This document shows, piece by piece, positions 27,206 through 37,991 of a DNA stretch of 64,000 nucleotides (position 1 is its first letter; every line of letters begins with the position of its first letter). The position numbers were made by a program, and so were the translations under genes. The notes under the pieces are model-generated. The model worked only from the letters and a program-made list of their open reading frames with translations. It was not told where the DNA came from and searched no databases. Source of the stretch: Myxococcales bacterium. GTDB taxonomy: Bacteria; Myxococcota; UBA796; SXON01. The DNA lies in NCBI GenBank assembly GCA_009692585.1, contig SHYX01000005.1, forward strand, positions 1 to 64,000, given 5' to 3'.

Positions 27206-27579
27206 GGCTGCACGAACCGGCTGACCAGCAGCCTGGACTCGGCCTCTTCGCCAGCGAAGGCCCCACTCGCGACGCAGGGCGTCGCCTGGAACGCCGACGG
27301 AGCCGCCCAGACCACCGGGTCCCCGTCGCCGATGGCCAGCCAACCGGTCGACAACAGGCCGACCCCGAGGTCATCGTAGACCTCGATGCGGACCCGGGTG
27401 TCGTCCGCTGGGAGCCCGGGCACCGACGCGCGCCCGCTGCCCGCACCGACCACGGTGACGCCGACGCCCTCCACGCAGATCCGGAGGGTCTCCGCCGCCT
27501 CCGGCAACGACGCGACCACGTCCACCTCCCAGTCGCCGCGCACATAGGCCTGCTCCGCGCAGGCGAGCAGGAAGAGCAC
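27202..27579 (-). CDS. Small lipoprotein of unknown function
   Basis: 125 residues from GTG 27579. MLFLLAC gives a very short lipobox signal (Cys7), in the style of this genome. The start is 5 bp after the previous stop, and the stop overlaps the next start by 4 bp. The mature sequence is beta-rich (WEVDVVASLP, RVRIEVYDDLGVGLL), with two more Cys (LRICVEG and ATPCVASG). The spacing suggests one Ig-like domain. No family is recognised. It is the second gene of the four-lipoprotein operon. Confidence 0.65.
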   Translation of the reverse strand: MLFLLACAEQAYVRGDWEVDVVASLPEAAETLRICVEGVGVTVVGAGSGRASVPGLPADDTRVRIEVYDDLGVGLLSTGWLAIGDGDPVVWAAPSAFQATPCVASGAFAGEEAESRLLVSRFVQP

Positions 27580-27584
27580 GCCGC

Positions 27585-28244
27585 CTACTCGTCGCCTTCC
27601 GCGACGTACTCGATGTCCGTGAGCTCCCATTCGGTGTCCCACGTGGGGATGGTCTGGTACACGGTGCCCCACGCGGCGACGAAGATGAACTCTCCGGTGA
27701 ACAGAGGTCCGACCAACGCTTCACCATCGCCGTCGTCGATGGTGAAGCGCACACACTTCACGAAGTCGTCCTGGGCGGTCGCCGGGCACTCGCTCACCGA
27801 TTCGATGAAGGTCGAGGTGAAGTGCCAGGACGTGCCGCCCGAGTCGGTGGTGTCGGTCTCGACCGCGTCACCGCTGCGCATGGCATCGTCCCCATCGGTG
27901 ATCGCCACCGGCGGATCGAAGGTCAACTTTTCTCCGGTCGCGCCAATGGAGTAGCTGTGTACCTGTACCGCCTCACTCGAGAGGCTCGACCAGGAGACCG
28001 ACCCCAGGAACTCGCCGGTGTCGAGGCGGATGTACTCGACCGTGGCGATCTCCCGACTCTCCACGACTTCGGTCACGGACTTCTTCTCGACGAGAAGCTT
28101 CCAGGGGATTGCGGTGGTGTCCTCGTTGTTGAACACGCTCTTACGCGACCCGTCGAAGGAGAAATAGTCGCTCATCTTGATGCCGGCGAACTGCTGGGTG
28201 CCGCCCGCGCCGTCCGTACAGCCTATCATCGCCAGAATCAGCAT
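27585..28244 (-). CDS. Lipoprotein of unknown function, first gene of a lipoprotein operon
   Basis: 219 residues from ATG 28244. MLILAMIGC gives the lipobox at Cys9. The mature part is Thr/Ser/Asp-rich and has one probable disulfide (SECPATAQ ... VKCVRF). The opening FAGIKMSDYFSFDGSRKSVF and a later WELTDIEYVAEGDE ending have no family match that I know. The open frame continues upstream but is not signal-like. It is followed 5 bp later by the 27202-27579 gene, so four lipoproteins (28244 down to 25098) appear co-transcribed. It is divergent from the hydrolase-like lipoprotein at 28333. Confidence 0.7.
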   Translation of the reverse strand: MLILAMIGCTDGAGGTQQFAGIKMSDYFSFDGSRKSVFNNEDTTAIPWKLLVEKKSVTEVVESREIATVEYIRLDTGEFLGSVSWSSLSSEAVQVHSYSIGATGEKLTFDPPVAITDGDDAMRSGDAVETDTTDSGGTSWHFTSTFIESVSECPATAQDDFVKCVRFTIDDGDGEALVGPLFTGEFIFVAAWGTVYQTIPTWDTEWELTDIEYVAEGDE

Positions 28245-28332
28245 CACTCGCCTCCGGACACACGAATAGCACCTTCCGCGGCCGCTCGCACCCGTCGGTG
28301 GACACCGCGCCGGGCGTAGGGCATAGGGAGTC

Positions 28333-29739
28333 ATGTTCCTTGCCGCGTTGTTCGCGTGTACCGGCGCGACGCCGGACGACTCGGGCGCGCGGCCCGGTGC
28401 GGTGGCGGATGACGGGGTCGCGGTCGCGCTCCCGTACGGCGCCGTGCTCAAGACCACCATTCCCTTCGCCGCCGAGCCGGGCGCCGAGCTGGCGGTGCGG
28501 GTCACGTGGAATCCCCAGGCGCCGGCACGCTACGAGGACGGGCGGCCCGTGGTCCTGCTCGCGCGGGGCAGTCTCGGCGCCGGCTCCTTCCTCACCGGCC
28601 GCTCGATGACGCCATGGATCCACGCCGGCTTCGTGCTGGTGGAGATGCTCCTGCCCGGCGGCAGCGACGACGGACAGACCAGCACCGGCACCTTCGACAC
28701 GCGCGGCCCACTGGGTCAGCTCGCCTTTGCCGAGGTCGCGAACTGGGGCGCCGGGGCCTCCCGCGACGGCGAGGGTCGCACCCTGTCGGACCTGGTCCCG
28801 GATGCGCTGCCGTGGGTCGGCCTGGTGGGCACCTCGGCTGGGGTCAACCTGACGTTGGCGGCCCTCGGTCGAGACCCCGCGTTCACGCCGGGCGTGCGCT
28901 TCTTGGTCGCGTGGGAGGGACCCTTCACCGACCAGTTCGTCGATGTCGAGTTCGAATCTCCAGAATTCCACCTGAACCCCGCCTACGAGCTGGGCTCCTG
29001 CGGGGACACCACCTGCGAGATGCCCACCCTCCCCGCGATGTTGGCGTTCGATGCCGACGCCGTGGGCTACACCGAGGTCCCGCTCGGCGCCGACCGCGTG
29101 GATCTGGAGGGGGTGTTCTATGTGGACGAAAACGCGGATGGCGTCTACATTTATCCAGAATACTCCTGGCACATGATCGCCCACGGGGACAACCCGGAGA
29201 CGCTGGTCACCACCCCGTCGGTCGAGCTCTCGAGTATGATCGACACGGAGGCGGAGCGCCTCTTCGCCGGCGGCGCGCGGCCGGCCTGGCTCCCGAGCAC
29301 CGAGTGGCTCCGGGAATTCTGGTCCCTGCGCGACGCCTCGTTGGTCATTCCGGCACTGGCCCTGGCGCGCCCGGACCTGCCGTTCATCGTCGCGGCGTCC
29401 CGCAAGGACCACATCTACATCGGTGTCCCTGACAGCCCGCACGTCCGCTCGCTCACCCACTTCCTGCAGGCGCAGGGCTTCTCCTTCGTGCGCCTCAACC
29501 CCGACGCCAGCTACCTCGCAGCGATGGCGGACGTCCCTACCGACGCGCTGCCCGACAACGACGCCGGAGACTGCCCCACCTGGCCGGACACGCCCCAGTG
29601 GCTGGAGCCGGAGCTCGGTGAGGGCATCCTCGATCGATACGCCGCCACGGCCGCGGCCTTGGAGCTCGCCGACCGGGTGCACCAGCACGACTTCGCGCCG
29701 AACCTGACCCAGCCGTTCTTCGACGTCCCACCACCCTGA
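28333..29739 (+). CDS. Alpha/beta-hydrolase-like lipoprotein
   Basis: 468 residues. MFLAALFAC gives a lipobox at Cys9. A nucleophile-elbow motif GTSAG has Ser168 in the context LVGTSAGVNLTLAAL, following a strand and an oxyanion-like GGSDDG segment. Later, VAASRKDHIYIG could supply the acid residue and the HQHDF region the His, although the triad order is not certain. This suggests a surface-anchored esterase or peptidase of the alpha/beta-hydrolase fold with a large insertion (~residues 190-330). No closer family is recognised. It is followed 12 bp later by the OPA-type transporter gene, probably on the same transcript. Confidence 0.65.
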   Translation: MFLAALFACTGATPDDSGARPGAVADDGVAVALPYGAVLKTTIPFAAEPGAELAVRVTWNPQAPARYEDGRPVVLLARGSLGAGSFLTGRSMTPWIHAGFVLVEMLLPGGSDDGQTSTGTFDTRGPLGQLAFAEVANWGAGASRDGEGRTLSDLVPDALPWVGLVGTSAGVNLTLAALGRDPAFTPGVRFLVAWEGPFTDQFVDVEFESPEFHLNPAYELGSCGDTTCEMPTLPAMLAFDADAVGYTEVPLGADRVDLEGVFYVDENADGVYIYPEYSWHMIAHGDNPETLVTTPSVELSSMIDTEAERLFAGGARPAWLPSTEWLREFWSLRDASLVIPALALARPDLPFIVAASRKDHIYIGVPDSPHVRSLTHFLQAQGFSFVRLNPDASYLAAMADVPTDALPDNDAGDCPTWPDTPQWLEPELGEGILDRYAATAAALELADRVHQHDFAPNLTQPFFDVPPP

Positions 29740-29751
29740 TACCATGGGCGC

Positions 29752-31032
29752 ATGCCCACCACGCTCACCGCGGCCCACAACGAGTGGCGGAGCAAGGTGT
29801 TCGTCGCGACATGGCTCAGCTACGTCGGCTTCTACTTCTGCCGCAAGCCCTGGAGCGTCGCGAAATCGGCGATCGGAAAGGAGGCTGGCTTCGACGCCAG
29901 CACACTGGGGAACATCGGCGCGTGCTACCTCATCTGCTACGCCATCGGCCAGTTCCTGGCTTCGGGCATGGGCACCCGCCTGGGCCCCCGCGTCAACGTG
30001 CTGCTGGGCATGGGCCTGTCGATCCTGGTGACCCTGGCGATGGGCATCTCCATCGACGCCTGGATGCTGGCGGGGCTGGCCGGCGTCAACGGGCTGGCGC
30101 AGGCGACCGGCTGGTCGGGGAACGTCGGCACGATGGCGGCCTGGTTTCACCATGGCGAACGCGGGAAGGTGATGGGCGTCTGGGCCACCAACTTCACCGT
30201 GGGTGCGCTGGCTTCGACCTGGGTGTTGTCCTGGGTGCTGGGGTGGGGCGATCCGGCCGAGCCCAACTGGCGGCAGACCTTTTTCCACGGCGCCGGCGTG
30301 CTGACCGTAGTGTGGGCCGTCTTCTACCTCTTTCAACGCAACAAGCCCGAGGATGTGGGACTCGGCGCCATCGAAGGTCCCGATCAGACCGTCGGCGCCG
30401 ATACCACGGCGGTGGGGTTCCTCGGTTTGTCCCGGCAGGCCTGGGCCAATCTCATGCTCGTCTCCGGGTTCTACTTCTTCGCCAAACTCATCCGGTACGC
30501 CATCTGGTCCTGGGTGCCATTCTTCCTCACCCGGAACTACGGTCTCGCCGACTCGCAGGCCGGGATCTACTCCACCGCGTTCGACCTGATGGGCATTCCC
30601 GGGGTGTGGGTGACCGGGTGGCTGAGCGATCGGTACTTCAACAGCCGACGCGCCGAGGTCGCGCTGTTGATGATGTTGGGCATGACCGCGGCGTGCGGCG
30701 CGCTCATGGCCTTCGGTCACCTCGGTGTGGGCGTGTTCGCCGGGCTGCTCGCCTGCGTGGGGTTCACGCTCTACGGTCCCGACGCGCTCTTGACCGGAGC
30801 CGGCGCGATGGACATCGGCAGTCGCAAGAGCGCAACGCTCGCGGCCGGAGTGATCTCCGGCTTCGGCAGCCTGGGGCCGATCGTGCAGGAGCTGGTCATC
30901 GCCAAGATGTACGACGCCAAGGGTGGGGATCTCGGTCCCGTCTTCGCGCTGCTCTTCGGCAGCGCCGCGCTCGCCGCGTTCTTCTGTGGGGTGCTGGTCT
31001 ATCGGAATCGGCGGGGAGCGCGGGGGGTGTGA
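29752..31032 (+). CDS. MFS transporter of the organophosphate:phosphate antiporter (OPA) family
   Basis: 426 residues with about 12 hydrophobic segments. OPA-family hallmarks are present: an early FYFCRKPWS motif, LGNIGACYLICYAIGQF in the second helix region, and late GPDALLTGAGAMDIGSRK with a GSLGPIVQE end, as in GlpT and UhpC. OPA carriers exchange sugar phosphates or glycerol 3-phosphate for phosphate across the inner membrane. UhpC-like sensors share the fold, but no kinase or regulator is adjacent. It converges with the arylsulfotransferase-like gene, 6 bp apart. Confidence 0.9.
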   Translation: MPTTLTAAHNEWRSKVFVATWLSYVGFYFCRKPWSVAKSAIGKEAGFDASTLGNIGACYLICYAIGQFLASGMGTRLGPRVNVLLGMGLSILVTLAMGISIDAWMLAGLAGVNGLAQATGWSGNVGTMAAWFHHGERGKVMGVWATNFTVGALASTWVLSWVLGWGDPAEPNWRQTFFHGAGVLTVVWAVFYLFQRNKPEDVGLGAIEGPDQTVGADTTAVGFLGLSRQAWANLMLVSGFYFFAKLIRYAIWSWVPFFLTRNYGLADSQAGIYSTAFDLMGIPGVWVTGWLSDRYFNSRRAEVALLMMLGMTAACGALMAFGHLGVGVFAGLLACVGFTLYGPDALLTGAGAMDIGSRKSATLAAGVISGFGSLGPIVQELVIAKMYDAKGGDLGPVFALLFGSAALAAFFCGVLVYRNRRGARGV

Positions 31033-31038
31033 ACGCGG

Positions 31039-32391
31039 CTACGGCAGCGGCCCGCCGGGGTGGCGCACGGGTTCGCCGAACCCGATGATGGTGCCGATGC
31101 GCGCCGACCCGATCCACGTCGCCTGGTCCGCGGAGTCGATTTCGGTGATGACCCCAGCCGAACCCCAGGTGACGAGCACGCCTCCGTCGGGCAGCGCGTT
31201 TGAGTCGCCGAGGATGTAGGAGTAGTAGGCCCGGTCGAGCTCGAGCGACTCGCTCTCGCGCGCCGTCATCGCGTCGACATCGAGCACGTAGCGGGCCACA
31301 CGCGAGTACAACGCGGCGTCGGTCCGGTTGATGAACAGGCGGAAGCCGTCCACGGTCGGCTCCGGCGAGTGGGCATCCCGGAAGGGTCGGCCCCCTTCGA
31401 TCTCGAACTCGTTGTCGGCCCCGGAGAACACCCAGTTGTTGCCGCCCGTGGCACGGTCGATCTCGATGATGGAGCCGAGGCTGTAGGCGGAGAGGGTGTA
31501 CGCCTGCCGTTCGGGCTCGTAGGTTAGGCCGTTGCAGTGGATCCAGTCGAGGCCCTGCGGGTAGAACCCGCCGTCCGTCACCGGGTCCACACGCACCGGC
31601 AGCGTGTCCCAGCTCGTCCACACCGTGGTGATGTCCGCCTCGCTCCCACCGGGCGGAATCTCCCGGATCGCCTCGCCGACCACGGCTGTGGCCACGCCAT
31701 CGACCTCGGTCTGTCGCACGTCGATCCCGCAGTAGCCGTAGTGCCCCGTTTCGGTCTCGACGAAGTCGTGATGGGCCCCCGGCGTCCGGGTGTCCGAGAC
31801 CAGCGACCCGTCCCACGCATAGTCGCGCGTGGCTCCGAGGTCGGACTTCCGGTACCCGTCCATGACCTGGAGGAGCACCCCGGTGCCATCCCGCTTGACC
31901 CGGACCTCGGAGAAGACCGACCCTTCGTCCGCCACCATGAACCAGACGGCGACGCCCTCCTCGTCGTAGATCACCGCGTTCGCCGACATCCCGAGGGTCG
32001 TGGTGACCACGTACCCGAAGGTCGGCTGGTCCGACGTCTCCACGGTGAGATCGCTGATTCCGACCGGAAGGCTCCCGCTGGTGATGACCTGATCCGGACC
32101 GGCAAACTCACCCCCGTCGGTCACCGCCACGGCTCGCCAGTGGTAGTCGGTGGCCGGGTGCAGCCCGACGACGGCGCCGGACCCTGTCCCGCCGACCCCG
32201 ATCTCCGTGACCTGTCCGTAGGTGTCGGACTCTCCCCACTCCACGCGGACGGAGGTGGCCTCCGACGGGGCGTCGAAGGCGACCACCATCACCGTGGGAA
32301 TGTACGCTGACAGCGTCGCGGTCGCGCTCATCTCCAGGCCGCCGGTGTTGGTGTCTGTCGGGCAGGCGAGCAGCGCGACCAGGAGCATGTC
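31039..32391 (-). CDS. Arylsulfotransferase-like (ASST) lipoprotein
   Basis: 450 residues from ATG 32391. MLLVALLAC gives a lipobox at Cys10. Residues ~30-110 form a fibronectin-III-like domain (ATDYHWRAVAVTDGG). From ~130 there is a propeller region with the ASST-family pattern: MDGYRKSDLGA, AHHDFVETETG, then GLDWIHCNGLTY and SLGSIIEIDRATGG, followed by a DAHSPEPT segment. ASST enzymes transfer sulfate between phenols using a catalytic His; the HHDF and DWIHCN His residues are the candidates. The 'bacterial arylsulfotransferase-like propeller' label is safe, while enzymatic activity is inferred. The start is 49 bp from the divergent GT87-like gene. Confidence 0.75.
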   Translation of the reverse strand, partial: DMLLVALLACPTDTNTGGLEMSATATLSAYIPTVMVVAFDAPSEATSVRVEWGESDTYGQVTEIGVGGTGSGAVVGLHPATDYHWRAVAVTDGGEFAGPDQVITSGSLPVGISDLTVETSDQPTFGYVVTTTLGMSANAVIYDEEGVAVWFMVADEGSVFSEVRVKRDGTGVLLQVMDGYRKSDLGATRDYAWDGSLVSDTRTPGAHHDFVETETGHYGYCGIDVRQTEVDGVATAVVGEAIREIPPGGSEADITTVWTSWDTLPVRVDPVTDGGFYPQGLDWIHCNGLTYEPERQAYTLSAYSLGSIIEIDRATGGNNWVFSGADNEFEIEGGRPFRDAHSPEPTVDGFRLFINRTDAALYSRVARYVLDVDAMTARESESLELDRAYYSYILGDSNALPDGGVLVTWGSAGVITEIDSADQATWIGSARIGTIIGFGEPVRHPGGPLP

Positions 32392-32440
32392 GAGGAGATA
32401 CCCCCGCCTCGCCGAGGCCGCTACATGATACCCGCGGCCG

Positions 32441-33694
32441 GTGAGTCGTCTGCGCCCCTGGCTAGCGGCGGTCGCCCTGGCGATCATGATGGGCATCGCG
32501 ATGTTCACGGGGTTCTGGGGCCCGCCAGCGTTCGCGCCGAACTCCGACAAGCCGCGCGGCCTCGACCTGGTCTCGTTCTGGGTGCCGGCGAAAGTGCTCG
32601 ACGAGGGGGCCGGCGACCGGATCTACGACAAGAAGCGGATCCGGGCGGAGTTCAAGAAGGTCCATCCCCCAAATCCGCCTGGCTACCCCATCGGCTACCC
32701 CCCGCCGATCTACCAGCTGTTTTCGCTCCCCCAGCCCGCTCTTGGCTACCTGACGACCGTGCGGGCCATCTTGATGGCGATGCCGTTGGTGCACGCCCTG
32801 GGCGCGCTCCTGATGGTCGCCGCGGTGCGCCTTCCGCGGAGCGATCCGCGGCGCGGCACCTGGAGGGAGGTGGCGCTCGGCTTCGCCATCGCTGCGCCCG
32901 GCGCCATCTCCACGATCGTCAGCGGACAGCTGGGAGGCGTCTGGACGCTCAGCGCCGGCCTCGCGGTGTGGGCGTGGTCACGGGGGCGACCCACGCTGGC
33001 GGGCGTGGCGCTGGCCGTGCTGTGGATGAAGCCGACGCTGGCGGTGCCAGTGGTGGTTGCGCTCGCGCTCTTGGGCGAGGGCACGATCCTGGCCGGGATG
33101 GTGGTCGGGGGCGCCGGGGTCCTCGCGCTCTCCATCGCCGCGGACGGAACGGCTCCCTGGAAGGCGTACCTCGGGCGCATGAGCGCCTTCGACAAGACCC
33201 TCGACGACTTCTGGATCCATCGCCACCGGCAGGTCAACGTACGCGGGCTTGTGGGGACGCTCGTTCCCGTCGAGTCCTGGCGTGAACCCGTGGGATGGCT
33301 CGGAGCCTGCGTCGCGACCGGCTACACCGGCTGGGTGGCTTTCGCGAGCAAGACCACCGCCGGAGGCGATCCCCTCCGCGACGACCTGCGGCGCGGCCTG
33401 GTGCTGGCGGCGGCGTTGATCGCCGGCCCCCACATGTTCGAATACGACCTCGGCCTCGACGCGTTCGCGATGGCGGTCTCGTTGGCGTGGTTGTGGACGG
33501 GCCGGGCGCGCTGGGTTGGTGCAGGGTGGCTCAGCCTTGCCGCTGCGTGGGCCGCGCCGCTCATCACCTCGGTCCCCGTCATCTCGTCGCTGGCGCTCCC
33601 GACCTGGAGCCTGCTGTTCTGGATCGGCTGGATGACCGCGGAGCTGATCCCGCCCTACCGCCGCGCCACCGCCACGAACAGGCCCGGGCCCTGA
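32441..33694 (+). CDS. Polytopic GT87/DUF2029-like membrane glycosyltransferase
   Basis: 417 residues from GTG 32441, with about ten hydrophobic segments. The GT87 pattern is visible: an early membrane helix followed by LDLVSFWVPAKVLDEG (the acidic loop typical of polyprenyl-phosphate-mannose-dependent transferases), YPPPIYQLFSLP, an SGQLGGVWTLSAGL segment and GPHMFEYDLGLD. These enzymes add mannose or arabinose to envelope glycolipids on the outer face of the inner membrane. The acceptor is unknown. The last 40 bp overlap the 3' end of the converging ArsR-methyltransferase gene. Confidence 0.75.
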   Translation: MSRLRPWLAAVALAIMMGIAMFTGFWGPPAFAPNSDKPRGLDLVSFWVPAKVLDEGAGDRIYDKKRIRAEFKKVHPPNPPGYPIGYPPPIYQLFSLPQPALGYLTTVRAILMAMPLVHALGALLMVAAVRLPRSDPRRGTWREVALGFAIAAPGAISTIVSGQLGGVWTLSAGLAVWAWSRGRPTLAGVALAVLWMKPTLAVPVVVALALLGEGTILAGMVVGGAGVLALSIAADGTAPWKAYLGRMSAFDKTLDDFWIHRHRQVNVRGLVGTLVPVESWREPVGWLGACVATGYTGWVAFASKTTAGGDPLRDDLRRGLVLAAALIAGPHMFEYDLGLDAFAMAVSLAWLWTGRARWVGAGWLSLAAAWAAPLITSVPVISSLALPTWSLLFWIGWMTAELIPPYRRATATNRPGP

Positions 33695-34602
33695 GCCTTG
33701 GGATCGGCGGGGAGCGGCCGCCACGATCGGAGGGCCAGCCCGGAGGCGTTGGCCAGCGCGCGTACGGTCTCGGGCGTGAAGCCGAGGTGCTGATGCCCCA
33801 TCGTGTGGCGGTATTCGTCCCGATCGTGCTCCACCATGTCCACGATCACCAACCGCCCCCCCGGACTCAGCACGCGCGCGACTTCGGCGAAAACCGGGCC
33901 GAGTTCCAGCACGTGATGGAGGACGAGCTGACACAGCGCCAGGTCGACGGAGGCGTCGGCCAGGGGCAATTCGTCGAGATTTCCGGCGGAGAGGGTCACG
34001 TTGGCCAGCCCTGCCGTCCGTGACGCCGCAACCTCCAGCATCGTCGCCTCGCGGTCGACGCCGACGACGGTGGCGGAGCCCTGGGCGAGCACCGGAAGCA
34101 GCGCGCCCGTCCCGCAGCCCAGGTCGGCGATCCGCAGCCCCTCCGGCAACAGCGCCATCAGCGTGGCCAGCACGAAGTCATCCCCGAAAAGCTCGGTGCG
34201 CACGCAGTCCCAGCGACCCCCGAGCCGGCGGAACAGTTCCTCGCTGTCGGCGCTGCGCGCGGCGACGACACCAGACAACCGCCGAAGGTCCTCCGCGTAC
34301 TGACTGGCGGGGTCGTTCGCACCCGCTTCTACGTCGGCGAGGACGAGCTCCCAGAGAGCACGTGCGTCCGGCGGCAACTCAGCCAGCGCCAGGCGATAGT
34401 AGGTTGCCGTGCCCACGCGGCGTCGCAACACCCACTCGCCGGCGTCGAGCTGCTTGAGGTGCCGCGACACCGTCGGCTGCGAGGTCTGGAGGACCCTGGC
34501 GATCTCGCCCACGGCCAGCTCCTCGTGCTGGAGCACGCGGAGCAGACGCACCCGGATGGGCTCGGCCAGGGCCGCGAGTCGATCGAACACCGGGGTGGTC
34601 AT
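33655..34602 (-). CDS. ArsR-type HTH regulator fused to a SAM-dependent methyltransferase
   Basis: 315 residues. Residues ~1-80 form an ArsR winged helix ([15 protein letters not shown], then [16 protein letters not shown], the recognition helix). Residues ~130-315 form a class I methyltransferase with motif [15 protein letters not shown], an acidic VDREATM at strand 2 and a later [17 protein letters not shown]. It is divergent from ahcY with only 75 bp between starts. ArsR-family SahR proteins sense S-adenosylhomocysteine and control the SAM cycle in other deltaproteobacteria. Here the methyltransferase domain could serve as the SAM/SAH sensor. That role is inference; the two-domain architecture is seen directly. 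Confidence 0.88.
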   Translation of the reverse strand: MTTPVFDRLAALAEPIRVRLLRVLQHEELAVGEIARVLQTSQPTVSRHLKQLDAGEWVLRRRVGTATYYRLALAELPPDARALWELVLADVEAGANDPASQYAEDLRRLSGVVAARSADSEELFRRLGGRWDCVRTELFGDDFVLATLMALLPEGLRIADLGCGTGALLPVLAQGSATVVGVDREATMLEVAASRTAGLANVTLSAGNLDELPLADASVDLALCQLVLHHVLELGPVFAEVARVLSPGGRLVIVDMVEHDRDEYRHTMGHQHLGFTPETVRALANASGLALRSWRPLPADPKAQGPGLFVAVARR

Positions 34603-34639
34603 GAGGATTACCGACTAGCCGCTTGCGGTTCATTCGTCT

Positions 34640-34655
34640 ATGCGGATATATGCAT
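34640..34655. promoter_or_regulatory. Candidate operator between the ArsR-methyltransferase gene and ahcY
   Basis: A 16-bp imperfect palindrome, ATGCGGATATATGCAT, has half-sites matching at 6 of 8 positions. It is an AT-rich island in a GC-rich genome and lies in the 75-bp intergenic region between divergent starts (34602 and 34678). The position suits autoregulation and control of ahcY by the HTH protein. Binding is inferred. Confidence 0.45.
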
Positions 34656-34677
34656 GAAGCTCTCCAACGAGGTTTCC

Positions 34678-36249
<1,572 letters not shown>

Positions 36250-37331
36250 ACGGGATCGCGACGTATCGGCGCTCTTGACGCCTCCTGGGGTCCGGGGTGA
36301 AGCGGGGAAAGCAGCTTTTCCAGCCGCTCACGGCGGGCGCCGCCGCCTCCCGGCGGCTCGAGGGGGTCGCGGGATATTCTGGGGGTCGATCGGGCGTCGT
36401 CCTCCTCAGGGCGCGGCCACGCGGAGCTCGTTTTCGTCGATGCGGCACTCCTCGCTCGTGCTCTCCACGCTCAGGCGCAGCTCGAGCATCAGCATCAGTG
36501 CCGTCGGGAGGGCGATGTTGCCACAAGTCAGGCGCTCACGCGCGTGCCGGGTCAGGCGGAGGGGAGGGGGGAAGATGCATCGTATCTCCGGGTGAATCGA
36601 GCACCGGAACGCGGGACTGCCCTCGGGCTTCTCGGTCACCCTCCCACGGCCTGCGTCGGGAGTGAATCCAAGCGACGGGGCGACGACGGGGGCGGCTCGG
36701 GTCAGGCACGGATGCCCGGCCGGCCGAGCTGGCGGTCGGGCTTCGGCGGCCGAAGCAGCGCGCTGGTTGGTCAGTACCACCAGCGGCACGGCGTGGTCCT
36801 CGCTGTCGAAGACGCAGAGCCACAGCGGCTCCGGACGGTTCGGGAGGCGCACCTCCATGCTCGCGTAGGCGCAGCGGTACGGTGAGCTTCATGGCTCGGG
36901 GGCCGCCGGAGCCAACCGGTGGACCGCAGAAGGCCGCGGAGCCCACCACGGAAGGACGCGTCCACACCCGACACGCGTCGGAACCGGAGCGGATATCCAG
37001 GTCGCACGTGCCGTCCGAGCCCCGGTCCCCATTTCCCGGCCCCCCGGGCACGGCTTGCCGTCGGAACCCGCTAGCAGCGAACTACCCACGATTCCGGCGT
37101 ATTTCAGCTACAGATTGGGGTAACCCCTGGCGATGACGAGCACGCGATTGACGTTTTTTTTTCGCACTCGTTGTCACACTTCTGGTCATATGGCCCGTGG
37201 CCTTCCGCACCGGAGCGCCAAAGAGGCTTGACGGTCTCCTTGCTGGTCGGTGTGGTCAGCCCCGCGCGCACCTGCTACAAGGGTCGGCGCTTCCCAACCC
37301 AAATCGGCCAGAGCGGCCGAGGAGTGATTCG
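36250..37331. other. Long intergenic region with a possible transposase scrap
   Basis: About 1.1 kb without a convincing gene. Near the ahcY end is a GC hairpin at 36342-36357 (GCCGCC, loop TCCC, GGCGGC) without a T-run. On the minus strand at 36763-36878 a short stretch (MEVRLPNRPEPLWLCVFD, then PLVVLTNQ) resembles a strand pair of IS4-type DDE transposases but is flanked by unrelated frames. At 37148-37162 TTGACG is followed by a run of nine T, possibly part of an exbB promoter; no clear -10 box is seen. The rest shows nothing recognisable. Confidence 0.5.
36763..36878 (-). pseudogene. Possible IS4-type transposase fragment
   Basis: A ~38-codon minus-strand stretch opens with YRCAYASMEVRLPNRPEPLW and ends at VLTNQ. 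It resembles the 'V-R-L-P-x-R-P-x-PLWLVV ... LLTN' strands of DDE_Tnp_1 transposases. There is no catalytic context on either side, and reading frames are broken within ~40 bp upstream. Chance similarity is possible. Confidence 0.3.
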
Positions 37332-37988
37332 ATGGCCGACTTTATGCAGTTCTACCGCGAGGGCGGCTGGGGTATGAACCTCATCTCGCTCTGCCTGTTC
37401 ACCTCGATCGGCATCATCATCGAGCGCATCAAGGTGCTGTGGCTCGACAGCTCCGAGAACAAGCACGCGCTGCTGACCGGCCTCAACCAGCACATCATGC
37501 GGGGCGATGTCCAGGCGGCAATCCGGTGGCTCTCCAGCCAGAAGCAGGGGCCGATCAGCCGCATCCTGCGCGCGGGCCTGATGAAGGCGCACCGCCCCGA
37601 CAAAGAAATCCAGGCGGCGCTCGATCAGGCCTCGCTCTCCGAGGTCCCTCGCCTCGAAGCGCGCACGGGCTACCTCGCGGTGCTCTCCAACACGGCCACG
37701 CTCTGCGCCCTGATCGGCACGATCTCCGGCCTCATCAAGACCTTCGGCTCGCTGTCCGGTGCCGATCCGGCCAAGAAGTCCGAGCTGCTGTCCGCAGGTA
37801 TCTCCGAGGCCATGCACTGCACGCTCTACGGGCTCGCCAGCGCCGCCTTCGTCATCGTCATCTACGCGGTGATCCAGGCCAAGACCCAGCACACGCTGGA
37901 GGCCATCAACGAGTCGGTGGTGGCCGAGCTCAACTTCGTCCTCTCCAACCGTGCCGCCAAGTCCGAAGGCGCGCAGGCGGTCGGGTAG
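37332..37988 (+). CDS. exbB: MotA/TolQ/ExbB proton channel family protein
   Basis: 218 residues from ATG 37332; the frame extends upstream without sense. An N-terminal helix (LISLCLFTSIGIIIERIKVLW, shortened here) is followed by a cytoplasmic loop (GDVQAAIRWL) and the conserved TolQ/ExbB pair of helices: TGYLAVLSNTATLCALIGTI with GLIKTF, and LSAGISEAMHCTLYGLASA. It forms the pentameric stator of a proton-driven motor with ExbD/TolR partners, both encoded directly downstream (gaps 3 bp and -4 bp). No TonB or TolA is in the window, so the energised partner is unknown. Confidence 0.93.
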   Translation: MADFMQFYREGGWGMNLISLCLFTSIGIIIERIKVLWLDSSENKHALLTGLNQHIMRGDVQAAIRWLSSQKQGPISRILRAGLMKAHRPDKEIQAALDQASLSEVPRLEARTGYLAVLSNTATLCALIGTISGLIKTFGSLSGADPAKKSELLSAGISEAMHCTLYGLASAAFVIVIYAVIQAKTQHTLEAINESVVAELNFVLSNRAAKSEGAQAVG

Positions 37989-37991
37989 GTC

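Noticed and set aside
28245..30720. Very long minus-strand open frame opposite the hydrolase-like lipoprotein and OPA transporter genes
   Set aside because: The plus-strand genes carry clear family motifs; this frame is compositional and low-complexity.
34603..34677. Possible SAH or SAM riboswitch upstream of ahcY
   Set aside because: Only 75 bp separate the divergent starts and no paired-stem layout of known SAH/SAM riboswitches is visible; a protein operator fits better.
37148..37162. Terminator T-run before exbB
   Set aside because: The nine T are not preceded by a hairpin; the position and TTGACG in front fit a promoter region better, though no -10 box is convincing.
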